Assembly (NCBI RefSeq): GCF_030766725.1
Contig: NZ_JARQWR010000001.1
Location: 124,001 to 188,000 of the forward strand
Reading direction: 5' to 3'
Origin: Flavobacterium aerium
Lineage (GTDB): Bacteria; Bacteroidota; Bacteroidia; Flavobacteriales; Flavobacteriaceae
DNA length: 64,000 bases
Shown: positions 34,866 through 43,655 of the stretch, piece after piece
Numbering within the stretch: position 1 is the first letter of the stretch
Layout: every line of letters begins with the position of its first letter
Made by a program: the position numbers and the translations under genes
The notes under the pieces: generated by a model
What the model was told of the DNA's origin: nothing
Seen by the model: only the letters and a program-made list of their open reading frames with translations
The model's database searches: none

Positions 34866-36167
34866 CTATTCATAGAGTAAAATCCAGTCATTATGGAAGA
34901 AATAATTCCATTTTGCTTGCGCAAAATCTACTGTAGGATCGGAAAAAGCTTTATAAGGAGCCCCATTGATAGACACATATGATTCAACATGTATAGAAAC
35001 ATCATGTCCTTTCTGAGCATATTCTTGTTTAATGTACTGTGCCATTTGCCAAATACCATCAGGACGAGTAGCGGCAAAGTTAATTTGCCTAGGCGTGAGT
35101 ATCATCTCGAGTTGATAGGGTAAAACTTCATTTGTTTTTTTATCCGTTACCTTAAAGGTAGCATATCCATTCCGAGAACGCAGCATCATTCGCCAACTTA
35201 AGCGATGTCCTTCTTCTGTCCATAACACATCTCCTTTTATTAAATAATGGCGAAGTGGAAGAACTATTTGCACAAGAAAAAAAATAATAAAGAAATAAAG
35301 TGGTAAAGGATTATTTTGTGCTGTTTCTGTATCCGGCAATACTGGTTTTTTCTTTAGAAACCATTGTCTTATTTTTTCTGGAGGATAAAAGAAAAGACTG
35401 AAACTTAAGGCGAAGAATGGAAAAATACCAATCTGTAAAATACAGGCATTGAATAAATGAAAAATTAAAGAAGCAAAAAATGCAATGGTTCGGGTTCTTT
35501 TATACAATAGTAAAGGAACTATAAATAAATCGAAAGCAATTCCCGAGTAAGCGATAAACAGATAAAACCATTCTTTAGAGAATAATGACCCTACTATAGG
35601 GAAATTGGTCTTATCAATAAATAAATTCCGAGTAAATGTACCATTCAGCCAATCAGGATAAAATTTGGATACTGTGGCAAAAAAATAAACAATACTAATT
35701 TGTAAAATCATTATCCAAGAACACCATTGAGGCATACTTAAGCTTTTGATGCCAGGCTTTTGTTTTACATCTACAGAAGCATATTGATTTGCAGGTAAAA
35801 AAAGCATAATCACACAGACTACAATCAATAAATAATAATGATTATTATAAGATGCTTTTTGCATCAGATAAACGGTAGACCATAATAAGGTGAACAATCC
35901 AAGACTCCATTTGTATTTATAACCAATCATTACATTAATACCAAGAATTCCCATAATAATGAAATAGAAATACATGCCATTACCTGGTAAAGGATGTAGC
36001 CATTCAAATCCAATATGAGGAAATGTATAGGTAAGATCGATTAGATTGTTTTTAACCCAACCCGTTAGTATAGCGCCAAAAGTTTCTGCAGCTAATAAAA
36101 ACCCAAAAAATATCCTGAAAATAACTAGAGGAGCATTGTCAATGGGTTTGTATAAAGCCTTCATCAT
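34866..36167 (-). CDS. HTTM-domain membrane protein (vitamin K-dependent gamma-carboxylase-like)
   Basis: 433 aa. About seven to eight hydrophobic helices occupy residues 15-310 (IFFGFLLAAETFGAI, YFYFIIMGILGINVMIGY, LLIVVCVIMLFLP, LFFIIFFLVQIVLPLRHYL-like region). HTTM hallmarks include NHYYLLIVVCVIMLFLPANQYASVD (in part), ISIVYFFATVSKFYPDWLNG and the late SWRMMLRSRNGYATFKV. A soluble beta-rich tail follows. Bacterial members resemble gamma-glutamyl carboxylase but their reaction is unknown. Its ATG overlaps the ribF stop by 4 bases, so the two are co-translated. Confidence 0.9.
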   Translation of the reverse strand: MMKALYKPIDNAPLVIFRIFFGFLLAAETFGAILTGWVKNNLIDLTYTFPHIGFEWLHPLPGNGMYFYFIIMGILGINVMIGYKYKWSLGLFTLLWSTVYLMQKASYNNHYYLLIVVCVIMLFLPANQYASVDVKQKPGIKSLSMPQWCSWIMILQISIVYFFATVSKFYPDWLNGTFTRNLFIDKTNFPIVGSLFSKEWFYLFIAYSGIAFDLFIVPLLLYKRTRTIAFFASLIFHLFNACILQIGIFPFFALSFSLFFYPPEKIRQWFLKKKPVLPDTETAQNNPLPLYFFIIFFLVQIVLPLRHYLIKGDVLWTEEGHRLSWRMMLRSRNGYATFKVTDKKTNEVLPYQLEMILTPRQINFAATRPDGIWQMAQYIKQEYAQKGHDVSIHVESYVSINGAPYKAFSDPTVDFAQAKWNYFFHNDWILLYE

Positions 36168-37099
36168 TCGCTAATGGATTGAATAAAATCTAATGAAGTT
36201 TGTTTGTCTTTTGCAAGTTGTTCTTTAAGTAATGCTACTGAACCAAATTTTTCTTCCGAACGAATTCTTTTAAGGATAGAAATCTTCATAATTTGACCAT
36301 ATAAATCAGCATCTAAATCGAAGAAATTAATCTCAATAGATTGTTGAGTTCCTCCTACAGTAGGATTTGTTCCAATGTTCATCATACCATAAATCAAATT
36401 ATTTTCAAAAGAACTTTTTACAATATAAACGCCATTTTTAGGAATAAGTTTATAATCCTCTTCAATCTTGATATTAGCAGTCGGGAAGTTTATGGTTCTG
36501 CCAAGTTGTTTACCTTGTACAACGGTTCCTGTTAAAGAATAATTGTAACCTAAATAACTATTGGCAAGTGTTATATTTCCTTCTAGTAAAGCATTTCGGA
36601 TTTTAGTGGAGCTAATTGAAACTTCATCAATTTCTTGTGCAGAAATTTGTTCTACGTCAAAATCATACAAAGCACCAAATTCTATTAAATCATCAATATT
36701 AGCTGTTCTGTTTCGTCCAAAGCGATGATCATGGCCAATAATTATTTTTTTAATATTGAGTTTGTCAACCAATACCTCTTTTACAAATTCTTCAGCAGTT
36801 AAACGAGAGAATTTTTGATCAAAAGGATGAATAATTAAATGATCCAATCCAATTTCAGATAATAAATCTGCTTTTTCTGTAATAGTATTCAGGAGTTTAA
36901 TATCTGAATGTTCTTGTAAAACCATTCGCGGATGTGGAAAGAATGTAAGAACTAGACTTTCGCAATCGCTTATAGCAGCACTTTGAATAAGTCGTTCGAT
37001 AATTGTTCTGTGACCAATATGTACACCATCAAAAGTACCTAACGTAACGATAGTCTTATGCTTTGATGTAAAGTCTTCAATGGAATGGAAAATATTCAA
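36164..37099 (-). CDS. ribF: Bifunctional riboflavin kinase/FAD synthetase
   Basis: 311 aa from TTG 37099 (MNIFHSIEDFTS). It converts riboflavin to FMN and FAD. The adenylyltransferase domain has VTLGTFDGVHIGHRTII and VIGHDHRFGRNR; the flavokinase domain has GTVVQGKQLGRTINFPTANI and YGMMNIGTNPTVGG. A longer in-frame reading to 37249 would cross the preceding protease gene's stop and terminator and exceed the family length. The TAAATTTG element at 37128-37121 supports the shorter start. It overlaps the HTTM gene by 4 bases. Confidence 0.93.
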   Translation of the reverse strand: MNIFHSIEDFTSKHKTIVTLGTFDGVHIGHRTIIERLIQSAAISDCESLVLTFFPHPRMVLQEHSDIKLLNTITEKADLLSEIGLDHLIIHPFDQKFSRLTAEEFVKEVLVDKLNIKKIIIGHDHRFGRNRTANIDDLIEFGALYDFDVEQISAQEIDEVSISSTKIRNALLEGNITLANSYLGYNYSLTGTVVQGKQLGRTINFPTANIKIEEDYKLIPKNGVYIVKSSFENNLIYGMMNIGTNPTVGGTQQSIEINFFDLDADLYGQIMKISILKRIRSEEKFGSVALLKEQLAKDKQTSLDFIQSISE

Positions 37100-37120
37100 A
37101 GTAAATGATTTAATAAAGTG

Positions 37121-37128
37121 CAAATTTA
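37121..37128 (-). promoter_or_regulatory. Promoter -7 element (TAAATTTG) for ribF-HTTM
   Basis: An exact TAnnTTTG match on the minus strand, 21 bases before TTG 37099 and downstream of the protease terminator. Confidence 0.6.
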
Positions 37129-37145
37129 AAGTATACTTTACTATT

Positions 37146-37187
37146 AAAAAAAAAAGGAGGATTGAAATTTTCAATCCTCCTTTTTTT
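37146..37187 (-). terminator. Terminator after the M43 protease gene
   Basis: AAAAGGAGGATTGAA and TTCAATCCTCCTTTT form a perfect long hairpin flanked by A and T runs, about 15 bases past the stop at 37203. Confidence 0.92.
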
Positions 37188-37202
37188 AATGATCTATTTT
37201 GA

Positions 37203-39278
37203 TTAGTTTTTGATGAAACGAAGTGTTTTAGTTCTTCCTTCTTTGTCAATTTTAATAAAATAGATACCGTTGCTTAAGTTTGAAGTGTTGATTGATAAAT
37301 CATTTTCACTATTTACAACAGAATGTTTGATCGTTTGACCTAAACTATTAATGATAGTATAACTTTCTGGTAAATCTGCACGGTTACCTACGTGAATGTT
37401 TAAGATATTTTTAGCTGGGTTAGGATATAAACTTAATGAACTCAAGTTTGTAAATTCATCGGTTCCTAAAGTACCAATACTAAATGAGATAGATTCTGAA
37501 GCCCCAAAATCTCCTGGGCGAGTAACGATAGTTGTTCCTTCTAGTGTTTTTAAGCTATAGTTACCATTTACGTTATTTTGACAACAGATACCATCTTGGT
37601 ATAAGTCATTAATTGTGAAAGTATAGCATTGTCCGTTTACAACATCAAAAGAACTATTAGTTACTGCTGGTAAAGTTGTTCCAGGAGCATCAGCGTATGG
37701 TCCACCTGATTGTACAACAGTTCCACTAGAGTTTTTAAGAGTCCAAGTAGTTTCAGATCCGTATAAATCTAATTGTAACGCTAAGTTCACTTTTGTTGTA
37801 GTGAAGTTACCAGCTGCAACAAATGATTTAGTTTTACTATTGTTTAATGCATTTTCATCTGTAGCACCATTTACATTTACAAGAGTAGCTTGGAAACTGT
37901 GAGTCCCTACTGCAACCCCAGACAATTGATCAATAGTGAATGTAGCAGAAGTGTTTGATGCTAATGAACCAGACCAGTTATAAGTCTGAGCAGCACCATT
38001 GTCAACTTTATAAGTAATCGTAGCTGTTGTTAAAGTAGTAGTACCGTAGTTTGTAAGTTTTAATTGAGTAGAACAACCTGGGCTAATACTAACAATATCT
38101 AAAGATCCTTCTAATCCATAGCTAGGAGTATTACATACTGTAGAGTTTAACATAGAACTTCTACGGGTAGCATTATTCATTACAGCAATCATCCTTGTTT
38201 TTTGATCTTGTGTGAAGATATTCATACAAGCATCTGGTGTATAATCCATATAATTTTCAATCATATCTACTCCAGGATCTGGGCAAGTATCATTTGGATT
38301 ACATACATAATTTGGATATCCGGCATTTGGAGTATCTGCACAGAAATCATCTACAGTACAATCTGGTGTAGTTTGATTTGGTCCGATGTTTCCATCTCCC
38401 CAAATATGGCGTAATCCTAACCAGTGACCAATTTCGTGAGTGGTAGTTCTTCCTTTGTCATAACCAGCCATAAGACTAGCTTGTGGATAAATAGCTCTTG
38501 ATCCAAATGCATTATAACGCATTACTAATCCATCAGTGTTAGCAGCTCCTCCATTAGGATTTAAGCCTGGTAAATTTGATCCAGAAGGAAATTGAGCGTA
38601 ACCTAATACTCCATTCCATTGTTGATCACCACCACCAATTCGGATAGTCCACATGTTTAAGTATTTAGTAGAATCCCAGATAGTAGCTGGTTTCAATACT
38701 TGCTCAACCATACCTCTATCTGTATATTGTACAAATCCCATATTAACACGGTCAATACCATTTGTAGGATTTCCTAGTGGATCAATCTGTGCCATACAGA
38801 ATTCAATTTCTACGTCAGCACCAACTGGATTATTATTGAAGCCAGGAGTATTTACCATTCTTCTGTAGTCTTGGTTAAGGACTGTGATTTGTGATAAAAC
38901 TTGTTCGTCACGGATATTTTCACCAGAACCTATTGCATCTCCATTATGAATAACGTGAACGACTACTGGTATACGAATTATTGTTGCAGTACTTCTATTT
39001 GCTAAACGATCAGCTTTTATTTTTGCTATTTGTGGTGCAATCCAATTTTCAAATTGACTAGTAGTCATTCTATTTGGATCACTTTGTTGTAGTGATTCTT
39101 CATATTCATTGCTAGCACATCTAATATAACCATCTGGACCTTTTATTCCATTATTAGTCGTAATAGTTTTACCAAAAGTAACAGCTCCTTTTTTCGGTTG
39201 ATTTTGCGCTGTCATTGTCGTAGAGGTAATCCCTAGTAGCAATAAAGCGTAAAAACCTAGTTGGGTAGTTTTTTTCAT
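37203..39278 (-). CDS. Secreted M43 (pappalysin/cytophagalysin-like) zinc metalloprotease with T9SS sorting domain
   Basis: 691 aa with a signal peptide (about 1-24). The M43 catalytic domain (about 100-370) has H281-E-I-G-H285-W-x4-H291 in TTHEIGHWLGLRHIWGDG and the Met-turn in MIENYMDYTPDACMN. A CARDB-like beta domain (about 385-490) and a further beta-rich region with paired Cys (YQDGICCQNNVNG) follow. The last about 75 residues are a T9SS type A sorting domain (LSLYPNPAKNILNIHV...GIYFIKIDKEG...FIKN). It is exported and attached to or released at the surface. It is divergent from the reprolysin array across 329 bases. Confidence 0.95.
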   Translation of the reverse strand: MKKTTQLGFYALLLLGITSTTMTAQNQPKKGAVTFGKTITTNNGIKGPDGYIRCASNEYEESLQQSDPNRMTTSQFENWIAPQIAKIKADRLANRSTATIIRIPVVVHVIHNGDAIGSGENIRDEQVLSQITVLNQDYRRMVNTPGFNNNPVGADVEIEFCMAQIDPLGNPTNGIDRVNMGFVQYTDRGMVEQVLKPATIWDSTKYLNMWTIRIGGGDQQWNGVLGYAQFPSGSNLPGLNPNGGAANTDGLVMRYNAFGSRAIYPQASLMAGYDKGRTTTHEIGHWLGLRHIWGDGNIGPNQTTPDCTVDDFCADTPNAGYPNYVCNPNDTCPDPGVDMIENYMDYTPDACMNIFTQDQKTRMIAVMNNATRRSSMLNSTVCNTPSYGLEGSLDIVSISPGCSTQLKLTNYGTTTLTTATITYKVDNGAAQTYNWSGSLASNTSATFTIDQLSGVAVGTHSFQATLVNVNGATDENALNNSKTKSFVAAGNFTTTKVNLALQLDLYGSETTWTLKNSSGTVVQSGGPYADAPGTTLPAVTNSSFDVVNGQCYTFTINDLYQDGICCQNNVNGNYSLKTLEGTTIVTRPGDFGASESISFSIGTLGTDEFTNLSSLSLYPNPAKNILNIHVGNRADLPESYTIINSLGQTIKHSVVNSENDLSINTSNLSNGIYFIKIDKEGRTKTLRFIKN

Positions 39279-39478
39279 GGAAAATTTATTAAGTTTTTAT
39301 TGAGGTTACGAAAATATATTATTTTTCATATATATAATGTTAAATATTTTATTTTTTGTGAGTGCTTCTTTTTTTGAAATATAAAAATATTGTGAGTAGT
39401 TGAAAACACTGGTAATTGTGTATTGTTTAATTTTTTATTTGTTATTGTGATGATTACATTTTTTAATGATGTAAATGT

Positions 39479-39523
39479 GTGATTTTCATTGTTTTTTGGG
39501 TTAAATAATTACATTAAAATCAC
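39479..39523. repeat. Inverted repeat in the 329-base divergent region of the protease island
   Basis: GTGATTTT (39479-39486) and AAAATCAC (39516-39523) are perfect complements, with eight T's following on the plus strand. A second short pair, TTACAT/ATGTAA, lies just before. The rest of 39279-39607 is AT-rich and holds the plus-strand promoter element at 39554; no gene is seen. Confidence 0.45.
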
Positions 39524-39553
39524 CTTTTTTTTAGGGTGCTTTCGTTTAATGTA

Positions 39554-39561
39554 TATATTTG
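39554..39561 (+). promoter_or_regulatory. Promoter -7 element (TATATTTG) for reprolysin copy 1
   Basis: An exact TAnnTTTG match, 46 bases before ATG 39608. The same octamer precedes copies 2 and 3. Confidence 0.6.
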
Positions 39562-39607
39562 TTAAAATGTTAAAAAAAAACTAATTATTAATTAAAATAA
39601 ATGAAAA

Positions 39608-42600
39608 ATGAAAAAAACTTTATTATTGTTACTTGCTGTAATAGTTTTCTCTTTGGAAGGCTATTCGCAACAGAGTAAATTATGGACTCTGACGAATGAG
39701 AGCACTACAAGTACATTAGAAAAGGTTAATCGCGATTCAACTCCGAGAAAATTTGACCTCTTTCATTTAAATCTTGATTTATTAAAAAACAAACTCCAAA
39801 ATGCTCCTTTAAGAAATGGATCTGGAGTTCAATCAAATGTAATTGTTGATTTTCCAAATGCGGAAGGTAAAATAGAAAATTATAGAGTGTATGAGGCACC
39901 TGTAATGCATGCCGAACTAAGTGCAAAACATCCTGATATAAAATCCTATGTAGGAATGGGAATTGATGATGCTACGGCGACTATTCGATTTAGTGTTACG
40001 CCATTTGGTGTACATACAATGATTTTTTCTGGTAAAACAGGTACACAATACATGGATCCTTATACTAAGGATTTACAAAACTATATGGTGTATAATAAGC
40101 AAGATCTATATACAACAAGAACATTTGGATGTGAAGTTGTTGAAGATGGAGTAGATGAAATGAAAGCCTCAATTGATCCAGATATTACTGTACAGGCAAG
40201 TAATGGTCTGTTTAAAACATACCGTTTAGCAATGGCTTGTACAATTGAATATGCAGCATATCATGTAAATGCAGCAGGATTACAGGCAGGTACATTAGCA
40301 CAGAAAAAAGCAGCAGTATTAGCCGCAATGAATGTAACGATGACAAGAGTGAATGGTTTATATGAAAAAGACATGTCATTGACAATGGTTCTAGTGCCAA
40401 CCAATGAAAGTGTAATTTTTATTGATTCAGATAGTTTTAATAATACGAGTGCTAGTGTTTTGATTAATCAAAGTCAGACAGTTATTGATGCGAACATTGG
40501 ATTTACAAACTATGATATTGGACACACTGTTAGTACAGGTGGAGGTGGATTAGCACAATTAAATTCTCCTTGCTCTACGAGTAAAGCTAGAGGTATTACG
40601 GGTAGTTCGGCTCCAGTAGGAGATCCTTATGATATCGATTATGTTGCCCATGAAATGGGTCACCAGTTTGGAGCAACACATACATTTAATAATAGTTGTG
40701 GAGGTAATAGATCAGGGAATACAGCAGTTGAACCTGGAAGTGGAACCACTATTATGGCGTATGCTGGAATCTGTGCACCAAATGTTCAATCAAATTCTGA
40801 TGCTCATTTTCATGCAGTGAGTCTTGCTCAAATGATTGCATTTGTAAATGGAGCAGGAAATTGTGGTGTAGTTGTCGCAAATAATAATGCTGCACCAGTT
40901 GTGGAGGCAGGGCCAAATTATAAAATCCCAAAAGGGACAGCATTTATTTTAAAAGGACAAGCTACTGATGCAGACAATGCAACAGGATTAACCTATTGCT
41001 GGGAACAAACAGATACTCAAGTTTCAACGCAACCACCTATAGTATCAGCAGTAGGAGGTCCTAATTTTAGATCATTACCACCATCATTATCACCAAACCG
41101 ATATATGCCTGCTTTGTCAAGTGTATTGGCGAATAACTTAGCGCCTACTTGGGAGGTTATTCCAGCAACTATAACGGCAGACCGTGTAATGAATTTTGCC
41201 TTAACGGTACGTGATAATAAAACACCAAATGGAGGGCAGACAAATAGGGATAATATGACAGTCACTTTTTCGGGTGTTGCTGGACCATTTGTTGTAACAG
41301 CTCCAAATACAGTAGTTTCTTGGCAAGCAGGAACAAATCAAACAGTAACATGGAATGTTGCTGGTACTACAGCAAATGGGATTGATGCGAAATTTGTAGA
41401 TATATATTTGTCAACAGATGGTGGACTAACTTTTACAACACAGTTAGCGAATAAAGTGCCAAATGATGGTTCTGAAATTGTAATGGTTCCAAATGTAGTA
41501 GGGACTACTAATAGAATTATGGTGATGGGGTATGATAATATCTTTTATGATGTATCAAATACAAATTTTGCCATTACAACACCTGCTACAACCTTCTCAG
41601 TTGCAGTTTCTGGAGAGCAAAATAAAACAGTTTGTAAAGGAACTAACGGTACTTTCGACTTGTCTTATTTGAATTTAAATGGATTCAGTGCAAATACTAC
41701 TTTTACAGTGTCAGGTAATCCAGCAGGTTCAGCAGTTACTTTCTCTCCTGCATCTACAAATGCTAATGGAACTGTAGTAATGTCTGTAGCGAATACAGCT
41801 GCTAGTGATCTTGGATTTTATTCAATGACTGTTACAGCTACTTCGGGTACAACTACAAAAGTGGCTAATGTATATTTAGATCTATTGGATTCGAATTTCC
41901 CTACGATGAGCTTAACTTCTCCAGCTAATTTAGCAGTAGGACAATCAACAAGTACAATTGTAAAATGGACTGCTAATTCAAATGCATCAACATATGAATT
42001 ACAATTGGCTTCTGATAGTGCATTTACTACAATTCTTAAAACTGAAACTACAACAGAGACAAGTTATTTGATGGCTGGACTAAATGAAGTGACAGATTAT
42101 TATTGGAGAGTGAAGCCTAAAAACATCAGTTGTGAAGGTGCTTATAGTACTGGATATAAATTTACAACAGGACAAGTAGTTTGTCAGCCTTTTACATCAA
42201 CAAATGTCCCAGTGACAATTGCTGCTACGCCAAATACGGTTAATTCTACTTTAACGATGACTGATGATTTGATTATTTCAAGTTTGAAAGTAATCTTAAA
42301 CATAACCCATACTTATGTAGAAGATATGACAGTTACATTAATTAGCCCTGCAGGAATGGAAGTTCAGTTATTCTCTGAAGTATGTGGTGACAATGATAAC
42401 GTAAATGCTATTTTTGATGATGCTGGAACAGCTATAACTTGTGGTGTAAATCCAGGTATTTCCGGAACAGTATTGCCAGCACAACCGTTGTCTGCATTAA
42501 ACGGACAATCAACAGGAGGCGTATGGACATTAAGAGTTTCTGATCCATATCAAGGAGATGGTGGTTCAATAAATAGTTGGGGCTTGACAGTTTGTGCAGC

Positions 42601-42880
42601 ACAAGATCCATTAGGAGTTGAAGAGAAAACGATTAAAGATTTTGTATTGTATCCAAATCCAAATAAAGGTAGTTTTACAGTACAATTTAGTTCTAATTCA
42701 AGCGAACAAATTGGTATTTCAGTACATGATATTAGCGGAAGAGTAATATTTGAAAACAAATATAATAATACAGGTCTGTTTAATCAGAACTTACAATTAA
42801 ATCAAGTACAATCAGGTATCTACCTAGTTACGGTATCTGATGGGGCTAGAAAAATAATGAAGAAAGTTATTGTAGAATAA
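39608..42880 (+). CDS. Secreted reprolysin-like (M12B) metalloprotease with T9SS sorting domain, array copy 1
   Basis: 1090 aa with a signal peptide (about 1-21, SLEGYSQ). A propeptide region (about 25-200) leads to the catalytic domain with H348-E-M-G-H352-x5-H358 in YVAHEMGHQFGATHTFN and the Met-turn IMAYAGICAPNVQ. Beta-sandwich domains follow (WEQTDTQVSTQPP; ITTPATTF), then a region absent from copies 2 and 3 with a fibronectin-III-like stretch (about 750-855), a P/Homo-B domain (SSLKVILNITHTYVEDMTVTL in part; WTLRVSDPYQGDGGSINSW in part) and a type A sorting domain (FVLYPNPNKGSFTV...KKVIVE). Substrates are unknown. Confidence 0.94.
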   Translation: MKKTLLLLLAVIVFSLEGYSQQSKLWTLTNESTTSTLEKVNRDSTPRKFDLFHLNLDLLKNKLQNAPLRNGSGVQSNVIVDFPNAEGKIENYRVYEAPVMHAELSAKHPDIKSYVGMGIDDATATIRFSVTPFGVHTMIFSGKTGTQYMDPYTKDLQNYMVYNKQDLYTTRTFGCEVVEDGVDEMKASIDPDITVQASNGLFKTYRLAMACTIEYAAYHVNAAGLQAGTLAQKKAAVLAAMNVTMTRVNGLYEKDMSLTMVLVPTNESVIFIDSDSFNNTSASVLINQSQTVIDANIGFTNYDIGHTVSTGGGGLAQLNSPCSTSKARGITGSSAPVGDPYDIDYVAHEMGHQFGATHTFNNSCGGNRSGNTAVEPGSGTTIMAYAGICAPNVQSNSDAHFHAVSLAQMIAFVNGAGNCGVVVANNNAAPVVEAGPNYKIPKGTAFILKGQATDADNATGLTYCWEQTDTQVSTQPPIVSAVGGPNFRSLPPSLSPNRYMPALSSVLANNLAPTWEVIPATITADRVMNFALTVRDNKTPNGGQTNRDNMTVTFSGVAGPFVVTAPNTVVSWQAGTNQTVTWNVAGTTANGIDAKFVDIYLSTDGGLTFTTQLANKVPNDGSEIVMVPNVVGTTNRIMVMGYDNIFYDVSNTNFAITTPATTFSVAVSGEQNKTVCKGTNGTFDLSYLNLNGFSANTTFTVSGNPAGSAVTFSPASTNANGTVVMSVANTAASDLGFYSMTVTATSGTTTKVANVYLDLLDSNFPTMSLTSPANLAVGQSTSTIVKWTANSNASTYELQLASDSAFTTILKTETTTETSYLMAGLNEVTDYYWRVKPKNISCEGAYSTGYKFTTGQVVCQPFTSTNVPVTIAATPNTVNSTLTMTDDLIISSLKVILNITHTYVEDMTVTLISPAGMEVQLFSEVCGDNDNVNAIFDDAGTAITCGVNPGISGTVLPAQPLSALNGQSTGGVWTLRVSDPYQGDGGSINSWGLTVCAAQDPLGVEEKTIKDFVLYPNPNKGSFTVQFSSNSSEQIGISVHDISGRVIFENKYNNTGLFNQNLQLNQVQSGIYLVTVSDGARKIMKKVIVE

Positions 42881-42904
42881 TTGATCCTAATTATGTATAA
42901 AAAG

Positions 42905-42937
42905 AAAAGGGTTTTGAAATTTTTCAAAACCCTTTTT
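42905..42937. terminator. Terminator after reprolysin copy 1
   Basis: AAAAGGGTTTTGAA and TTCAAAACCCTTTT form a perfect hairpin with T runs on both strands; it also serves the convergent lipoprotein gene. Confidence 0.9.
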
Positions 42938-42944
42938 CATTATG

Positions 42945-43466
42945 CTAATATTGCGCTTTAATAGTACTGATTGTTTGAGGGACTTCACTGACTTTAAAAT
43001 CTAACAGTAAAGAGTGTTTGTTCTTGTTTGTTTTGGAAATAGTTAAGGTGCCATTCTCTACCTTAAAATAACCAGCGCCCCCTTTACAATAACAGTGTCT
43101 TCCATAGAGCATTTTAGTTTGTTGAAGCGCCATACTGGAAAGTTGGAGTTCTGAACTATTCTGATCTACTTCAAAAAGAATTTCTTCTCTTAATCCACCA
43201 TCTTCTAGATTCTCATCTGAAGTCTGGTTGTATTCATAATGAATCACATTTTTGGTTACATCATCAATTAATTGATAATAAATAGCGCCAATATCATCCT
43301 TTTTGACGACTAAACTTTTATTCTTCAAAACCTCAATTTTACAAGTCCCATCTGGAGGACAACTACTTTCTGTTTTTGAAATAGAATCAGTCATAGAGGT
43401 GCTAATTTTTTTTGGATTACAAGCCACAAGTAAGGGTAAAATGAATAGAATAGTTAGTTTTTTCAT
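42945..43466 (-). CDS. Small lipoprotein of unknown function
   Basis: 173 aa. The signal peptide ends in the lipobox LLVACNPKK (lipidated Cys about residue 16). The mature part is short and beta-rich, with CPPDGTCKIEVLKNKSLVVKKD near the start and a Cys-pair stretch GRHCYCKGGAGYFKVENG near residue 130 (each quoted in part). I do not recognise a family. It lies on the opposite strand between reprolysin copies 1 and 2; it could be a bystander or a partner such as an inhibitor, but nothing in the sequence decides this. Confidence 0.75.
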   Translation of the reverse strand: MKKLTILFILPLLVACNPKKISTSMTDSISKTESSCPPDGTCKIEVLKNKSLVVKKDDIGAIYYQLIDDVTKNVIHYEYNQTSDENLEDGGLREEILFEVDQNSSELQLSSMALQQTKMLYGRHCYCKGGAGYFKVENGTLTISKTNKNKHSLLLDFKVSEVPQTISTIKAQY

Positions 43467-43609
43467 GAGTTTAAAAGTTTTAGTAGACTTTCTTAATTAA
43501 TGGTAAAAAAAAGCAATTTTTAGTTGAGATATATGATTTGTAATATTTTACAGGTTTTAAATAAAATAATTTATGTTAAATTTATGTAAAAAAAAGAGAA
43601 TAAATTACT

Positions 43610-43617
43610 TATATTTG
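43610..43617 (+). promoter_or_regulatory. Promoter -7 element (TATATTTG) for reprolysin copy 2
   Basis: The same octamer as before copies 1 and 3, 38 bases before ATG 43656. Confidence 0.55.
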
Positions 43618-43655
43618 AAAAAATATACAAATTAATAACCAAAATCAGACTAGAA

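Noticed and set aside
38202..38868. Plus-strand open frames inside the M43 protease gene
   Set aside because: They are antisense shadows with low-complexity Ile/Trp-rich or featureless translations.
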